Positions 1 through 8,135 of a DNA stretch of 48,573 bases are shown here, in pieces. The notes under the pieces are model-generated. The model did no database searches. It saw only the letters and a list, made by a program, of their open reading frames with translations, and had not been told where the DNA came from. The stretch comes from an uncultured bacterium (GTDB taxonomy: Bacteria > Spirochaetota > Spirochaetia > Sphaerochaetales > Sphaerochaetaceae), in the NCBI GenBank assembly GCA_905215015.1, contig CAJMOS010000007.1, positions 1 through 48,573 of the forward strand, in the 5' to 3' direction. Position 1 is the stretch's first letter, and each line of letters starts with the position of its first letter. A program made the position numbers and the translations under genes.

Positions 1-31
1 GTACATGGTTTCTTCGGATTGCGGAATCTTG

Positions 32-937
32 CTAAACTGGTCGTGTGTCAGGATTCAGCCCGTGGCCGAAGCAGAACGTATGCTCCTGTCTCGCCCGATA
101 GCCAAAAAACGGAGGAATCCGCACGACGCCCCAGCGGTCGACCGGAACCAGGTTTCCTCTTCTCACGAACCATCCCGCAGGGACTTGGCGCGGCATCGCG
201 TAGGGCAGACAGCCTGTAGGGCATCGCTTTCCGCGGATCAGGTCCGCCAACAGCTGGTTGTCGTACCTATGGGTGAAGGTGGTCAGGATGGCATCCACTT
301 GCTCTTTCCAGCTCTCCGTCTCCAGGGCGCTCTCGCACGCAAGGACCACCAAGGTATGGTTCCAGATCGGGAAGGAACCGACCTCCCAGGGGAGCACTTC
401 GTCCCATTTGCCTGGTTTCCTCTGGACGAGCACCACCAGAAGAGCGTCTTTCCTCTCGCGCTCGCCCCTCTTCCAGACCTTTCCTCCAAGCAACGAGGCA
501 AGACGACGCCCTTCAGGTCCGAAGACCACCACGTCTCCGCCCCATGGAAGCAGCTCGTTCCGGTTCTGCAGCAGGCAATAGGCATCCTGGTAGGGTTTCC
601 CTTCTCCGCCCTCGCTGGATTCCTCGGGCTGAGGAACCGACAGGCAAAGCTGCCGGCTGGCCTGTCCGTTGACCAGTCCCCGCCCTGCGGCGAAGGGGCG
701 GACAAAGCCGCCTAGCAGGATCGCATGGAGGGTCCGCTGGTCGACCTGGTAGGCAATGCGGTGGAAGCCGAGGGGAAAGCCGGTCAGGGTGCAGTTGTTC
801 TGGGGAGCAAGCATCCGGGAAAGCAGGCAGGGATCCTCGGGCCGGCTGGAAAGGAAGGAAAGGTCTCCTCGCAGCCTCTGGGGGGCAGATAGTCTGATCT
901 CAGGGTCGAAGGTGGCGCACAGCTGGGTGACGTTCAT
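32..937 (-). CDS. Hypothetical protein, 301 aa
   Basis: I do not recognise the family. The frame is convincingly coding: on the minus strand most codons end in G or C, matching the neighbouring genes. The protein is probably soluble; I see no signal peptide or membrane segment. It has a low-complexity Glu/Gly/Ser stretch near residues 105-115 and a basic, tryptophan-containing middle. It lies divergent from the ymdB-like operon with a 53-base gap. There is no Shine-Dalgarno sequence. Instead TTTTCA, an 18-base spacer and TACACT end 7 bases before the ATG, so the mRNA may be leaderless. The last ~25 residues look less protein-like, so the true C-terminus could differ. No function can be assigned. 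Confidence 0.7.
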   Translation of the reverse strand: MNVTQLCATFDPEIRLSAPQRLRGDLSFLSSRPEDPCLLSRMLAPQNNCTLTGFPLGFHRIAYQVDQRTLHAILLGGFVRPFAAGRGLVNGQASRQLCLSVPQPEESSEGGEGKPYQDAYCLLQNRNELLPWGGDVVVFGPEGRRLASLLGGKVWKRGERERKDALLVVLVQRKPGKWDEVLPWEVGSFPIWNHTLVVLACESALETESWKEQVDAILTTFTHRYDNQLLADLIRGKRCPTGCLPYAMPRQVPAGWFVRRGNLVPVDRWGVVRIPPFFGYRARQEHTFCFGHGLNPDTRPV

Positions 938-944
938 GGCCCAA

Positions 945-974
945 AGTGTAAAGCCTTGCCTTCCCCATTGAAAA
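945..974 (-). promoter_or_regulatory. Candidate leaderless promoter of the 32-937 gene
   Basis: On the minus strand, TTTTCA (974-969), an 18-base spacer and TACACT (950-945) lie 7 bases before the ATG at 937. The -35 box is weak. No ribosome binding site lies between the -10 box and the start codon. Confidence 0.4.
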
Positions 975-990
975 GCCTTACTTTTAAGGA

Positions 991-1803
991 ATGAATGTGC
1001 TCTTTGTCGGCGAGATTGTCGGGAAACCCGGCATTACCTGCGCCAAGAAAATCAGGGATCTGCGCGAGAGATACCACGTGGATTTCGTCATCGCCAACGC
1101 CGAAGGGTCGACTGGCGGTTTTGGTTTGGGCAAGGCCCACGCGATCCAGCTGCACAAGCTCGGCATCGACGTGCTGACCGGAGGCGAGAAGATCTACTTC
1201 AAGCTTGACATGGTCGACTTCCTGAGCAAGAACAACTGGATCCTTCGTCCGGCGAACTACCCGATGGGGAATCCGGGGCGGGGCGTGCGCGTCTTTCCGG
1301 TCAGAGACAAGAACCTGGTCGTGATCAACCTGCTCGGCACCAGCAGTTTCAACCGGGTCCACCTGAACAACCCCTTCACTCTGGTGCAGTCCACCGTGGA
1401 GAAGATGCGAAGCGAGGTGAAGGACCCGGTCTTCCTGGTCCAGTTCCACGCCTCGACCACTGCCGAAAAACAGACGATGGGGTTCATGCTGGACGGCAAG
1501 GTGAGCGCGGTGATCGGCACCCACACCAAGGTGATGAGCGCCGACGCGAAAATCCTGCCTGGCGGCACCGCCTACATCACCGATAACGGACGGTGCGGCT
1601 CGCAGATGAGCATCGGCGGGTTCGCCAACGACGTGGAGCTGCGCAAGATCCTGACCAGCATCCCGGAACGCTCCCGCGAGAACTGGAACCAGCTGGAGCT
1701 GCAGGCGGTCCTTGTCCAGATTGGAGAGGACGGCAAGGCTACCGGCATCGAACCGGTCCGGGTTCCTGTCGAAGATCCCGGAGTTCCGGAAGGAGAAGAA
1801 TAA
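991..1803 (+). CDS. ymdB: YmdB/TIGR00282-type metallophosphoesterase homologue, active site degenerate
   Basis: Length (270 aa) and overall pattern match the YmdB family, binuclear metal phosphodiesterases that act on 2',3'-cyclic nucleotides. Family blocks are visible: GEIVGKPG at 7-14, NAEGSTGG, a THTKV block and the very conserved ILPGGTAYITD. However, several metal or catalytic positions known for Bacillus YmdB differ. Asp8 is Glu, the NGEN block is NAEG, the catalytic GNH block is GEK, and the second His of THTH is Lys. The His in FHA and the first His of THT remain. It is probably catalytically altered or inactive (inference). It heads a co-directional operon with the RseC-like gene and lptCAB. 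The AAGGA directly abutting the ATG is too close to act as a normal ribosome binding site. Confidence 0.85.
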   Translation: MNVLFVGEIVGKPGITCAKKIRDLRERYHVDFVIANAEGSTGGFGLGKAHAIQLHKLGIDVLTGGEKIYFKLDMVDFLSKNNWILRPANYPMGNPGRGVRVFPVRDKNLVVINLLGTSSFNRVHLNNPFTLVQSTVEKMRSEVKDPVFLVQFHASTTAEKQTMGFMLDGKVSAVIGTHTKVMSADAKILPGGTAYITDNGRCGSQMSIGGFANDVELRKILTSIPERSRENWNQLELQAVLVQIGEDGKATGIEPVRVPVEDPGVPEGEE

Positions 1804-1804
1804 G

Positions 1805-2200
1805 ATGTACGAGCAGGCCATCGTCAAAGAGGTGATTTCCGAGGATCTGGTAAAAGTCGGCTGCGCCACCAACGCCTGCACCGGCTGCAAGAGCGCCGCC
1901 TTCTGCAACACCAAGGGACGCGAGTTCGAGGCGGCCAACGACAAGCACTTCCTTCTGGAGAACGGCATGGTGGTCAGCCTCTATCTTCCCCCTGCCCGCA
2001 CCATCGCCAGCACGCTGATCACGCTGATGGTCCCCCTGCTCTGCTTCCCGCTCTTCTATGTTCTCTGCGCTCCTTTGGGAGAGAAGGGCGCCACCCTGAT
2101 GGGATTTCTGGGAGTGGCTGTCGGTTTCGTCCTGGTCGCCCTCTATTTCCGCCACCAAAGGCACCGCTATCTGCCTTCGGTAGCCAGCATCATCGGATGA
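1805..2200 (+). CDS. RseC/MucC (SoxR-reducing)-type membrane protein
   Basis: A 131-aa protein with an N-terminal cysteine cluster (C20, C26, C29, C35 in the pattern CATNACTGC...FC) followed by two hydrophobic helices at about residues 65-88 and 92-112. This is the layout of the RseC/MucC family, whose members sit in the inner membrane and in other bacteria work in electron transfer or sigma-E control. The cysteines suggest a redox cofactor or metal. I start at the ATG two bases after the ymdB-like stop rather than at an upstream in-frame ATG inside that gene. Its stop overlaps the lptC start (ATGA). Its specific partner here is unknown. Confidence 0.75.
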   Translation: MYEQAIVKEVISEDLVKVGCATNACTGCKSAAFCNTKGREFEAANDKHFLLENGMVVSLYLPPARTIASTLITLMVPLLCFPLFYVLCAPLGEKGATLMGFLGVAVGFVLVALYFRHQRHRYLPSVASIIG

Positions 2201-2718
2201 GATACCCCTTCCTGCTTCTGGCGTCCCTGATCCTGCTCTCCTGTACTTCTCGTCCGCCAGAAGATCCGCAGTCCGCCGAACCCGAACTTCCTACGATGGT
2301 TCTGGAGAAAGCCTCGTATCGCTTCTCCGCCCAGAACATCGAGCCGATCCTGGTACAGGCTGCGAGGATTACCATCGACGACAAGCAACACCTGGCGGTT
2401 CTGGAAGGCGCCACCTTCACCCAGCAGGGAGAGGGGGGCATCCAGGGAAGCGGCGACAGGGTGGCCATCAACACGCAGAACAACGACGTCACCCTTGCGG
2501 GAAACGTCCATATCGCCCAGCCTTCCGGCGGTTTTGCCATTTCCGCGGAGGAGATTTCATGGAATAATGGGGAGCAGGTCCTTTCCAGCGCGCCAGATGG
2601 CACGGTAGAGGTGACGTTTGACGGGGGCGGCACCATCACTGGCAGTGGCTTCCGCGGGAATCTGGCGCAGGACTTCTATGAGTTCGCGAGAATCGACCGG
2701 GGGGAGGTGCAGAAATGA
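2197..2718 (+). CDS. lptC: LPS export protein LptC
   Basis: A 173-aa lipoprotein: a short hydrophobic signal ends in the lipobox LLSC (Cys16), followed by a beta-rich domain with YRFSAQNIEP, LEGATFTQ and VTLAGNVHI strands typical of the LptC/OstA fold. In the Lpt machine LptC accepts lipopolysaccharide from the LptBFG complex and hands it to LptA. E. coli LptC is anchored by a transmembrane helix; here a lipid anchor is predicted. The gene overlaps its neighbours on both sides by ATGA and lies directly before lptA and lptB, which strongly supports the assignment. Confidence 0.8.
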   Translation: MRYPFLLLASLILLSCTSRPPEDPQSAEPELPTMVLEKASYRFSAQNIEPILVQAARITIDDKQHLAVLEGATFTQQGEGGIQGSGDRVAINTQNNDVTLAGNVHIAQPSGGFAISAEEISWNNGEQVLSSAPDGTVEVTFDGGGTITGSGFRGNLAQDFYEFARIDRGEVQK

Positions 2719-3338
2719 CCAGACACGCGCTTGTCGCCACATTGCTCCTGCTTGCGGCCCCTTCCCTCTTTTCCGCCCCGATTACCTTCTCTGGCGGCTA
2801 CACCCGCATGCAGATGGCTGAAGGGGCCCGGCAGATTGTCCTCTCCGGAGGTGCCGATGTAAGCGCAGACAACCTCCAGCTCCACGCCGACACCATCTCC
2901 CTTCGCGGGGACGACTACGGACAAGTCACCTGCTCGGGCAACGTAACCGTCACCGACGACTCCCAAGGACTGACCGTCACCAGCCCCGCCATCGCCTATG
3001 ACCGTAGCCAGAAGCGGATCACCATCCACAGCTGGGTGGAGATCACCGACACGCAGAACAAGGTGGGCGCCTCGGCCGGAAACCTGCTCTTCGACATGGA
3101 GGAAGGCACCATGGAACTGGAAAGCCACGTCCGGCTGGTCCGCGCCACCGAGCGTGGAACGATGGTGTGCAGGGCGGACCGGGCGCTCTTCGACCGGGAC
3201 GGACACACGCTCAGCCTGAGTGGCACCGCCACCGTCCAATGGAACGGGGACACCTACCAGGCCCACGCCATCACCGTCAACCTGGATACCGAGGAAATCA
3301 CGATGGACGGCTCCATCAAAGGAACAGTCCATGGATGA
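2715..3338 (+). CDS. lptA: LPS transport periplasmic protein LptA (OstA-like)
   Basis: A 207-aa protein with a cleavable signal peptide (hydrophobic residues 5-20, ending near FSA). Repeating beta-strand motifs follow, for example VLSGGADVSADNLQLHADT and VTCSGNVTVTDD, as in the OstA/LptA family. LptA oligomerises into the periplasmic bridge that carries lipopolysaccharide to the outer membrane. It lies between lptC (4-base overlap) and lptB (8-base overlap), so it is probably translationally coupled to both. Confidence 0.85.
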   Translation: MTRHALVATLLLLAAPSLFSAPITFSGGYTRMQMAEGARQIVLSGGADVSADNLQLHADTISLRGDDYGQVTCSGNVTVTDDSQGLTVTSPAIAYDRSQKRITIHSWVEITDTQNKVGASAGNLLFDMEEGTMELESHVRLVRATERGTMVCRADRALFDRDGHTLSLSGTATVQWNGDTYQAHAITVNLDTEEITMDGSIKGTVHG

Positions 3339-4068
3339 AGTGAAGACGCTCTCCCTGAACCATCTGGCCAAGCGCTATGGAAAGCGCTGGGTCGTCAAGG
3401 ACATCTCGTTTGCCATGCAGTCGGGCGAGGTTGTCGGACTGCTGGGGCCCAACGGGGCCGGCAAGACCACCACCTTCTACATGGTGGTCGGCTTCATCAA
3501 GGCGGACAAGGGACAGATTCTGCTGGCGGACCATGACATCTCTCATCTCGCCATGTACCAAAGGGCCAAGCTGGGGCTTTCCTACCTGCCTCAGGAACCC
3601 TCGATCTTCCGGAAGCTCAGCGTGCGGGACAACCTGCGTCTCGTCGTCGAGACCCGCAAGGATCTGGACGCCCGGGGACGGAAGCAACGGGTGGACGAGC
3701 TGCTTGAGGAGTTTGGAATCGCGCACCTTGCCAATCAAAAGGGGTATACCCTCTCCGGTGGCGAGCGGCGCCGTACCGAAATCGCCCGCGCGTTGGGAAC
3801 CAATCCCTCGTTCCTCCTACTGGACGAACCCTTCGCCGGCATCGACCCCAAGGCGGTCTTCGAGATCAAACAGCTGGTCAGGCAGCTGGCAGGCAAGGGA
3901 ATCGGCGTGCTGGTGACCGACCACAACGTCCGCGACACCCTCGCCATCACCGACCGTTCCTATCTGATCAACGACGGCACCATCCTGGTCAGCGGCGCCA
4001 AGGGCGACCTGCTTTCCAACCAGACGGCCAGAGACATCTACTTCGGCGACGATTTCGAGGAGGAATGA
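3331..4068 (+). CDS. lptB: LPS export ABC transporter ATPase LptB
   Basis: A 245-aa ABC ATPase with all motifs: Walker A GPNGAGKTT (39-47), Q-loop LPQEPS (86-91), signature LSGGE (141-145), Walker B FLLLDEP (161-167) and H-loop DHNV (197-200). The LSGGERRR signature and the DPKAVFEIK segment are characteristic of LptB, which powers LPS extraction by LptF/LptG; those two genes are not in this window. I start at the ATG overlapping the end of lptA; a longer frame reaches into lptA but lacks homology. The stop overlaps the rpoN start. Confidence 0.93.
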   Translation: MDEVKTLSLNHLAKRYGKRWVVKDISFAMQSGEVVGLLGPNGAGKTTTFYMVVGFIKADKGQILLADHDISHLAMYQRAKLGLSYLPQEPSIFRKLSVRDNLRLVVETRKDLDARGRKQRVDELLEEFGIAHLANQKGYTLSGGERRRTEIARALGTNPSFLLLDEPFAGIDPKAVFEIKQLVRQLAGKGIGVLVTDHNVRDTLAITDRSYLINDGTILVSGAKGDLLSNQTARDIYFGDDFEEE

Positions 4069-5447
4069 CCATGGCCACCTCGATGGTACTGGAGACTTCG
4101 CTCCAGCAGAAGCTCAGCGCGCAAATGATCCAGAACCTGCAACTCGCCGCGATGCCGCTGGCCGAGCTGCAGCAGAAGGTATCGGACGCCATCCTCACCA
4201 ACCCGGTATTGGAAATGCACACCCAAAGCGAGGGTTCCGACCTTTGCGGAAGCGACGACTCGGCCTATGACAAGGACGAGAGCGACAGGCTGGACGACCC
4301 CGCCAGCTGGGAGCAGTACGACCATGCCCAGCCCAGTGGTTACGACGAGGAGGCGAGCGACCGCGCCATGGCCGCCTTGGAGAACAGCCCTGGCTCCGGC
4401 GAAAGCCTCGAGGACCACCTGCTTGCCCAGTTGCGGCTGGAGAACCTCGATGAGCGCCAGATGCAGGCTGGGGAGCTGCTGGTCAGCAACCTTGACGGCA
4501 ACGGGTTCTGGAGCCGGAATCCCGACGAGATCCTGCCCCCCTACCTCGCTCCGGTGAAGGAGAAGCTGCTCCCGGTCCTGCAGGGTCTGGACCCGGTCGG
4601 CTGCTTCGTCCCCTCCTGGAGGGAGAGCCTGGTTGTGCAGGGCAAGGACCACAACCTGAAGCCAGAGGAGGTCGGGCTTTTGGACAAGCTGGTCCATAGC
4701 GACAGCGCCTTGCAACTGATGGCGTCGGGCAAGGTGGAGACCGCCGCCAGCCAGCTCGACTGCGACAAAGGGGACCTTGCTGCGATCTTCGAGTTCATGA
4801 AAACGCTGACCCTCTATCCGGGGCGCAGCTACTCGCAAGAGTTCTCCGACGCGATCACGCCGGACCTCAGCGTCCACGCCAAGGACGGCAGCCTGCTGCT
4901 TGATGTCAATGACGAGGCGATTCCTACCCTGACTCTCGATTCCCAGTACCTGGAGCTGGAAAAGACCACCAAGGACCAGAAGACCAAGAGCTATCTCTCC
5001 GGACAAATCCGAGAGGCGAAGAACCTGATTTCGCAAATCGATTTCCGCCACACCAACCTGGAGCGGATGGGCAGACGTCTCTGTTCCCTGCAACAAGAGT
5101 TCTTCTTCAAGGGAACCAAATACCTGAAACCACTGAGCCAGAAACAGCTCGCCGAAGACATGGAGGTGAGCGAGGGGACGGTCAGCCGTCTGGTGGCAAA
5201 CAAATATATCGAGACCGACTGGGGCATCCTTCCGCTGAAGAGCCTGTTTGTCAGCGGGGTCGATGGCGAAAGCAAGAACAGCGTCCAGGAGATGATCCGG
5301 GAAATTCTCCAGAACGCGACGGGAAAGAAAAAACTTTCCGACCAGAAGATCAGCGACCTTCTGGCCGGAAAAGGTGTCAAGGTAGCCCGTCGCACGGTGG
5401 CGAAGTACCGAGCCCAGATGGGGCTCGATTCCTCGTTCGAGCGTTAA
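4065..5447 (+). CDS. rpoN: RNA polymerase sigma-54 factor
   Basis: A 460-aa sigma-54. The N-terminal region I is glutamine- and leucine-rich (LQQKLSAQMIQNLQLAAMPL) and mediates control by AAA+ activators. An acidic region II follows, then the core-binding domain, a helix-turn-helix (EGTVSRLVANKYIE) and the C-terminal RpoN box ARRTVAKYR that reads the -24 element. A GAGGAGG sequence precedes the ATG at 4065; a second ATG lies six bases on. Position after lptB and before hpf copies the lptB-rpoN-hpf order of many proteobacteria. Its stop overlaps the stop of the convergent hpf gene. Confidence 0.95.
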   Translation: MTMATSMVLETSLQQKLSAQMIQNLQLAAMPLAELQQKVSDAILTNPVLEMHTQSEGSDLCGSDDSAYDKDESDRLDDPASWEQYDHAQPSGYDEEASDRAMAALENSPGSGESLEDHLLAQLRLENLDERQMQAGELLVSNLDGNGFWSRNPDEILPPYLAPVKEKLLPVLQGLDPVGCFVPSWRESLVVQGKDHNLKPEEVGLLDKLVHSDSALQLMASGKVETAASQLDCDKGDLAAIFEFMKTLTLYPGRSYSQEFSDAITPDLSVHAKDGSLLLDVNDEAIPTLTLDSQYLELEKTTKDQKTKSYLSGQIREAKNLISQIDFRHTNLERMGRRLCSLQQEFFFKGTKYLKPLSQKQLAEDMEVSEGTVSRLVANKYIETDWGILPLKSLFVSGVDGESKNSVQEMIREILQNATGKKKLSDQKISDLLAGKGVKVARRTVAKYRAQMGLDSSFER

Positions 5448-5740
5448 TGCTCCTTGACCTTCTCTTTTTCCTTTCGGGCGGTATTCTCGATCTTGTCGGC
5501 AATCAGCTCGATCCCCTCGTAGAGCTCGATGCAGTCCTGGCTGACCATCTTCACGCTGCCCCATTTGAAATGGAGTTTCGCGTCGATATGGTATCCTTGT
5601 CCCAGCGTATTGCGGGTCATGACGATATCCAGGTCCTGCAGATAGGTCTCCGCGAAGGAAAGCTTTTTCAGTTTCTTGTCGAGAAAAGCCTTGGTCTCAT
5701 CACTTGGATTGTAGTGAACGCCTCTTGCGTTGATTTGCAT
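5444..5740 (-). CDS. hpf: Ribosome hibernation promoting factor (short HPF/RaiA family)
   Basis: A 98-aa protein with the HPF/YfiA pattern: MQINARG start, DETKAFLDKKLKKL helix, then DLDIVMTRN and KMVSQDCIELYEGIELIADKIE. It binds the 30S subunit to stabilise inactive ribosomes in slow growth. It is the short type, lacking the C-terminal dimerisation domain of long HPFs. I choose the ATG at 5740 because GGAGGAGG lies 5-12 bases upstream; an ATG at 5755 would sit inside that ribosome binding site. The gene converges on rpoN with overlapping stop codons. The leader resembles that of the RecA-like gene at 21220. Confidence 0.9.
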   Translation of the reverse strand: MQINARGVHYNPSDETKAFLDKKLKKLSFAETYLQDLDIVMTRNTLGQGYHIDAKLHFKWGSVKMVSQDCIELYEGIELIADKIENTARKEKEKVKEH

Positions 5741-5778
5741 ACGCGCCTCCTCCATCGTTTCGTATGATTGCTGTTTCC

Positions 5779-5784
5779 AGTATA
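5779..5784 (-). promoter_or_regulatory. Likely -10 box of hpf
   Basis: TATACT 38 bases upstream of the hpf ATG; no TTGACA-like -35 is seen at 16-18 bases. The following leader (TGGAAACA..., GGAGGAGG, GCGCGT) is shared in part with the gene starting at 21220. Confidence 0.45.
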
Positions 5785-5830
5785 CATGCGATTTGGGGAA
5801 TCGGCGAGAAAAATGGCAGGTCCAGGCGCA

Positions 5831-5859
5831 TTGACACGCATCACGGAAAGCGAAACACT
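5831..5859 (+). promoter_or_regulatory. Leaderless promoter of the cysteine-rich gene
   Basis: TTGACA (5831-5836), a 17-base spacer and AACACT (5854-5859) end 6 bases before ATG 5866. There is no ribosome binding site between, so the transcript is predicted to begin at the start codon. Confidence 0.6.
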
Positions 5860-5865
5860 GAATGT

Positions 5866-6192
5866 ATGATGGATCTGACCCAAGATTTGCTTTTCTCCCT
5901 TTCCAGTTCCCTACCCGTCTCGGGAGAGCCTTGCTCGCTCTGCAAGAAGGCGGTCGGCGGGGAGCCGTGCGACGACGCCGGCTCCTGCGGAAAGTATCTT
6001 CTCTGGCTGGAGAGGCGGCGCACCCAGATCCACCGGATCGCCAAAGCGACCGACCGCAACACGATCAGCATCTGCCATACCTGCCCTGTCTGCGGGGTCT
6101 GCCCTGTTTCTTTCGAGGAGAGCCTCTCCTTCTGTCCTATCAAGCGCCAGGCGGTGTGGTACATGTTCCAAAAGAAACGGCGTTCCTTGTAA
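5866..6192 (+). CDS. Cysteine-rich hypothetical protein, 108 aa
   Basis: I do not recognise the family. It has about ten cysteines in clusters: CSLCKK, C..AGSCGKY, then ICHTCPVCGVC and SFCPIKRQ. This spacing suggests zinc binding or an iron-sulfur site. No membrane segment or signal is present, so it is probably cytoplasmic, and the C-terminal end is basic (FQKKRRSL). The start at 5866 rather than an upstream in-frame ATG is supported by a TTGACA-N17-AACACT promoter ending 6 bases before it. It lies between hpf (divergent) and hprK (same strand, 75-base gap). Confidence 0.7.
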   Translation: MMDLTQDLLFSLSSSLPVSGEPCSLCKKAVGGEPCDDAGSCGKYLLWLERRRTQIHRIAKATDRNTISICHTCPVCGVCPVSFEESLSFCPIKRQAVWYMFQKKRRSL

Positions 6193-6267
6193 CCTTTGCA
6201 AAGTTATAGTAGTTTTTTGTGTAGCGTTTCCCCCGACTTTATGGTAGGGTGAAGCCAAGGTATACCT

Positions 6268-7257
6268 ATGTCCGATTTTACCGTACTTGATCTTCTTGAC
6301 CTGGACCTGAAGGAGCACAACCACCTCGACCTGCACTGCATCGCAGGCCGGAGCGGATTGTCGCGCAGGATCACCAACAGCAAGATTTCCCGTCCCGGCC
6401 TTCCTTTGACTGGTTTCTTCGAGGAGTTCGCCGCCGAAAGCATCCAGGTCTTCGGCCATGGAGAACAGAAATACATGGACAAGCTGGACCGTGAGAAGAG
6501 GACCGATACCTACGCCCAACTGTTCGACCACCACGTCCCCTGCTGCATCTTCTGTGACGGCGGACAGCCGACCGGACCGTTCCTACGGCTGGCTGAAGAG
6601 ACCAGCACCCCGGTCCTGGTCACTCCGCTCCTCAGCGCCGACTTCGCCCGCCGCTTGTACGGGTCTTTGGGAGAGGTCTTCGCCCCCACCATGACCATCC
6701 ATGCCGTCCTTGTCGAGGTCTTTGGCATCGGCGTGCTGATTACCGGCGAGAGCGGAGTAGGCAAGAGCGAGACCGCGCTCGAGCTGATCGAGCGGGGCCA
6801 CCGCCTGATCAGTGACGACACGGTACGGATGAAGAACATCGGAGACTCCTACCTGATTGGAATGGGAGAAAACCCTACCCTCGCCCATCACATGGAAATC
6901 CGGGGAATCGGCATCATCAACATCTCCACCCTCTTTGGCGTCGGCGCCATCAGGGACAAGAAGCAAATCCAGCTCTCCGTCCATCTGGAAGAATGGGACT
7001 CGACGAAGAACTACGACCGGGTCGGCGAGGAAGAACAAACCGACACCTTCTTGGGCATTTCCGTTCCCAAGCTCCTCATCCCCGTAAAGCCAGGAAGGAA
7101 CATCCCGGTGCTGATCGAGACGGCGGCACGCAACGAGCGGCTGAAGAAACTCGGCTACTACAGTGCCAAGGAGTTCGACCAGAGCGTCCTCAAGTGGCTG
7201 GAAAGCGAGACCGCGCGGAATGTCTATTACCATTCCACGAACGAGGAGCAGAACTGA
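6268..7257 (+). CDS. hprK: HPr kinase/phosphorylase
   Basis: A 329-aa HprK. The N-terminal domain (about 1-130) is followed by the P-loop GESGVGKSE (160-168), catalytic SDD (182-184) and the HprK signature MEIRGIGIIN (209-218). It phosphorylates and dephosphorylates Ser46 of HPr, linking metabolite levels to regulation. The ptsH gene follows with a one-base overlap, so enzyme and substrate are co-made. A leadered promoter is plausible: TTGTGT, 17 bases, TATGGT, then AAGG before the ATG. No PTS enzyme I or permease is seen, so HPr may act mainly as a regulator here, as in many spirochaetes and proteobacteria (inference). Confidence 0.95.
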   Translation: MSDFTVLDLLDLDLKEHNHLDLHCIAGRSGLSRRITNSKISRPGLPLTGFFEEFAAESIQVFGHGEQKYMDKLDREKRTDTYAQLFDHHVPCCIFCDGGQPTGPFLRLAEETSTPVLVTPLLSADFARRLYGSLGEVFAPTMTIHAVLVEVFGIGVLITGESGVGKSETALELIERGHRLISDDTVRMKNIGDSYLIGMGENPTLAHHMEIRGIGIINISTLFGVGAIRDKKQIQLSVHLEEWDSTKNYDRVGEEEQTDTFLGISVPKLLIPVKPGRNIPVLIETAARNERLKKLGYYSAKEFDQSVLKWLESETARNVYYHSTNEEQN

Positions 7258-7520
7258 TGGTGGAGCGTACATTGACCATTACCAACCGGGCGGGAATCCA
7301 CGCAAGACCGGCGGCGGCCATCGTCAAGACGGCCGGACGGTTCAAGAGCAAACTGACCTTCATCAAGGACACGATGATTGTCGATGGGAAGTCGATCATG
7401 GGAATCATCACGCTTGGCGCCCCCTACGGCACCAAGTTGACTATGCGGACAGAGGGACCCGACGAAGAGGCCCTGGCAGACGCGATCCAGAGCCTTTTCG
7501 AGCACCATTTCGAGGAGTAA
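7257..7520 (+). CDS. ptsH: Phosphocarrier protein HPr
   Basis: An 87-aa HPr. The PEP-dependent site is His15 in NRAGIHARPAA and the HprK-dependent site is Ser46 in DGKSIMGI. Both are intact, so the protein could serve phosphotransfer and regulatory roles. The ATG overlaps the hprK stop (TGATGG); a longer upstream reading frame is only the hprK shadow. lexA follows after three bases. Confidence 0.95.
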   Translation: MVERTLTITNRAGIHARPAAAIVKTAGRFKSKLTFIKDTMIVDGKSIMGIITLGAPYGTKLTMRTEGPDEEALADAIQSLFEHHFEE

Positions 7521-7523
7521 GCC

Positions 7524-8135
7524 ATGAAAACAGTCACCGACAGGCAAAAGGCAATCGCTACCTACATCGCCACCTTCATCAAGGAGAAGAAATACTCCCC
7601 TTCGGTGCGCGACATCGCCAGCGAGTTCGGATTCTCCGTCAAGGCTGGACACGACCATCTGAAAGCGCTGGAACGCAAGGGCATCATCCGCATGACTCCG
7701 GGCGTTTCCCGCTCGATCGAGCTGATCGACGACCAGTTCTCCCCCCAGGCCGAGACAATCCAGGTGCCTTTGGTCGGTACCATCGCCGCCGGCAAGCCGT
7801 TGCTCAGCGAAGAGAACATCGAGTACAACCTGGATGTCCCCGCCACCATGCTGCACGGAGGCAAGCATACCTACTTCGCCCTGCATGTCCGCGGCGAAAG
7901 CATGATCGAGGCCGGCATCAACGACGGAGATGTCGTCATCCTCGAGCAGTGCGAGAGTGCCGAGCGTGGCCAGATTGTCGCGGCCAGCGTGGATGATGAC
8001 GGAATCACCCTCAAACGCTTCTACCCGATGCAAGACTACATCGAGCTGAGGCCATGCAACAACTCGATGGGACCGATCCGGACCCGAGACTGCCGCATCC
8101 ACGGCAAACTGGTGCTGCTGGTCAGGTCCTACTGA
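7524..8135 (+). CDS. lexA: LexA SOS repressor
   Basis: A 203-aa LexA. An N-terminal winged-helix DNA-binding domain (about 1-65) is followed by the S24 protease domain with the Ala89-Gly90 cleavage bond (IAAGKP), catalytic Ser126 (GESM) and Lys164 (TLKR). RecA-stimulated self-cleavage releases SOS genes. The recognition helix (SVKAGHDHLKALERKG) differs from the classical E. coli and Bacillus sequences, so its operator may be lineage-specific; I could not identify a LexA box in the window. It overlaps holA by one base. Confidence 0.93.
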   Translation: MKTVTDRQKAIATYIATFIKEKKYSPSVRDIASEFGFSVKAGHDHLKALERKGIIRMTPGVSRSIELIDDQFSPQAETIQVPLVGTIAAGKPLLSEENIEYNLDVPATMLHGGKHTYFALHVRGESMIEAGINDGDVVILEQCESAERGQIVAASVDDDGITLKRFYPMQDYIELRPCNNSMGPIRTRDCRIHGKLVLLVRSY

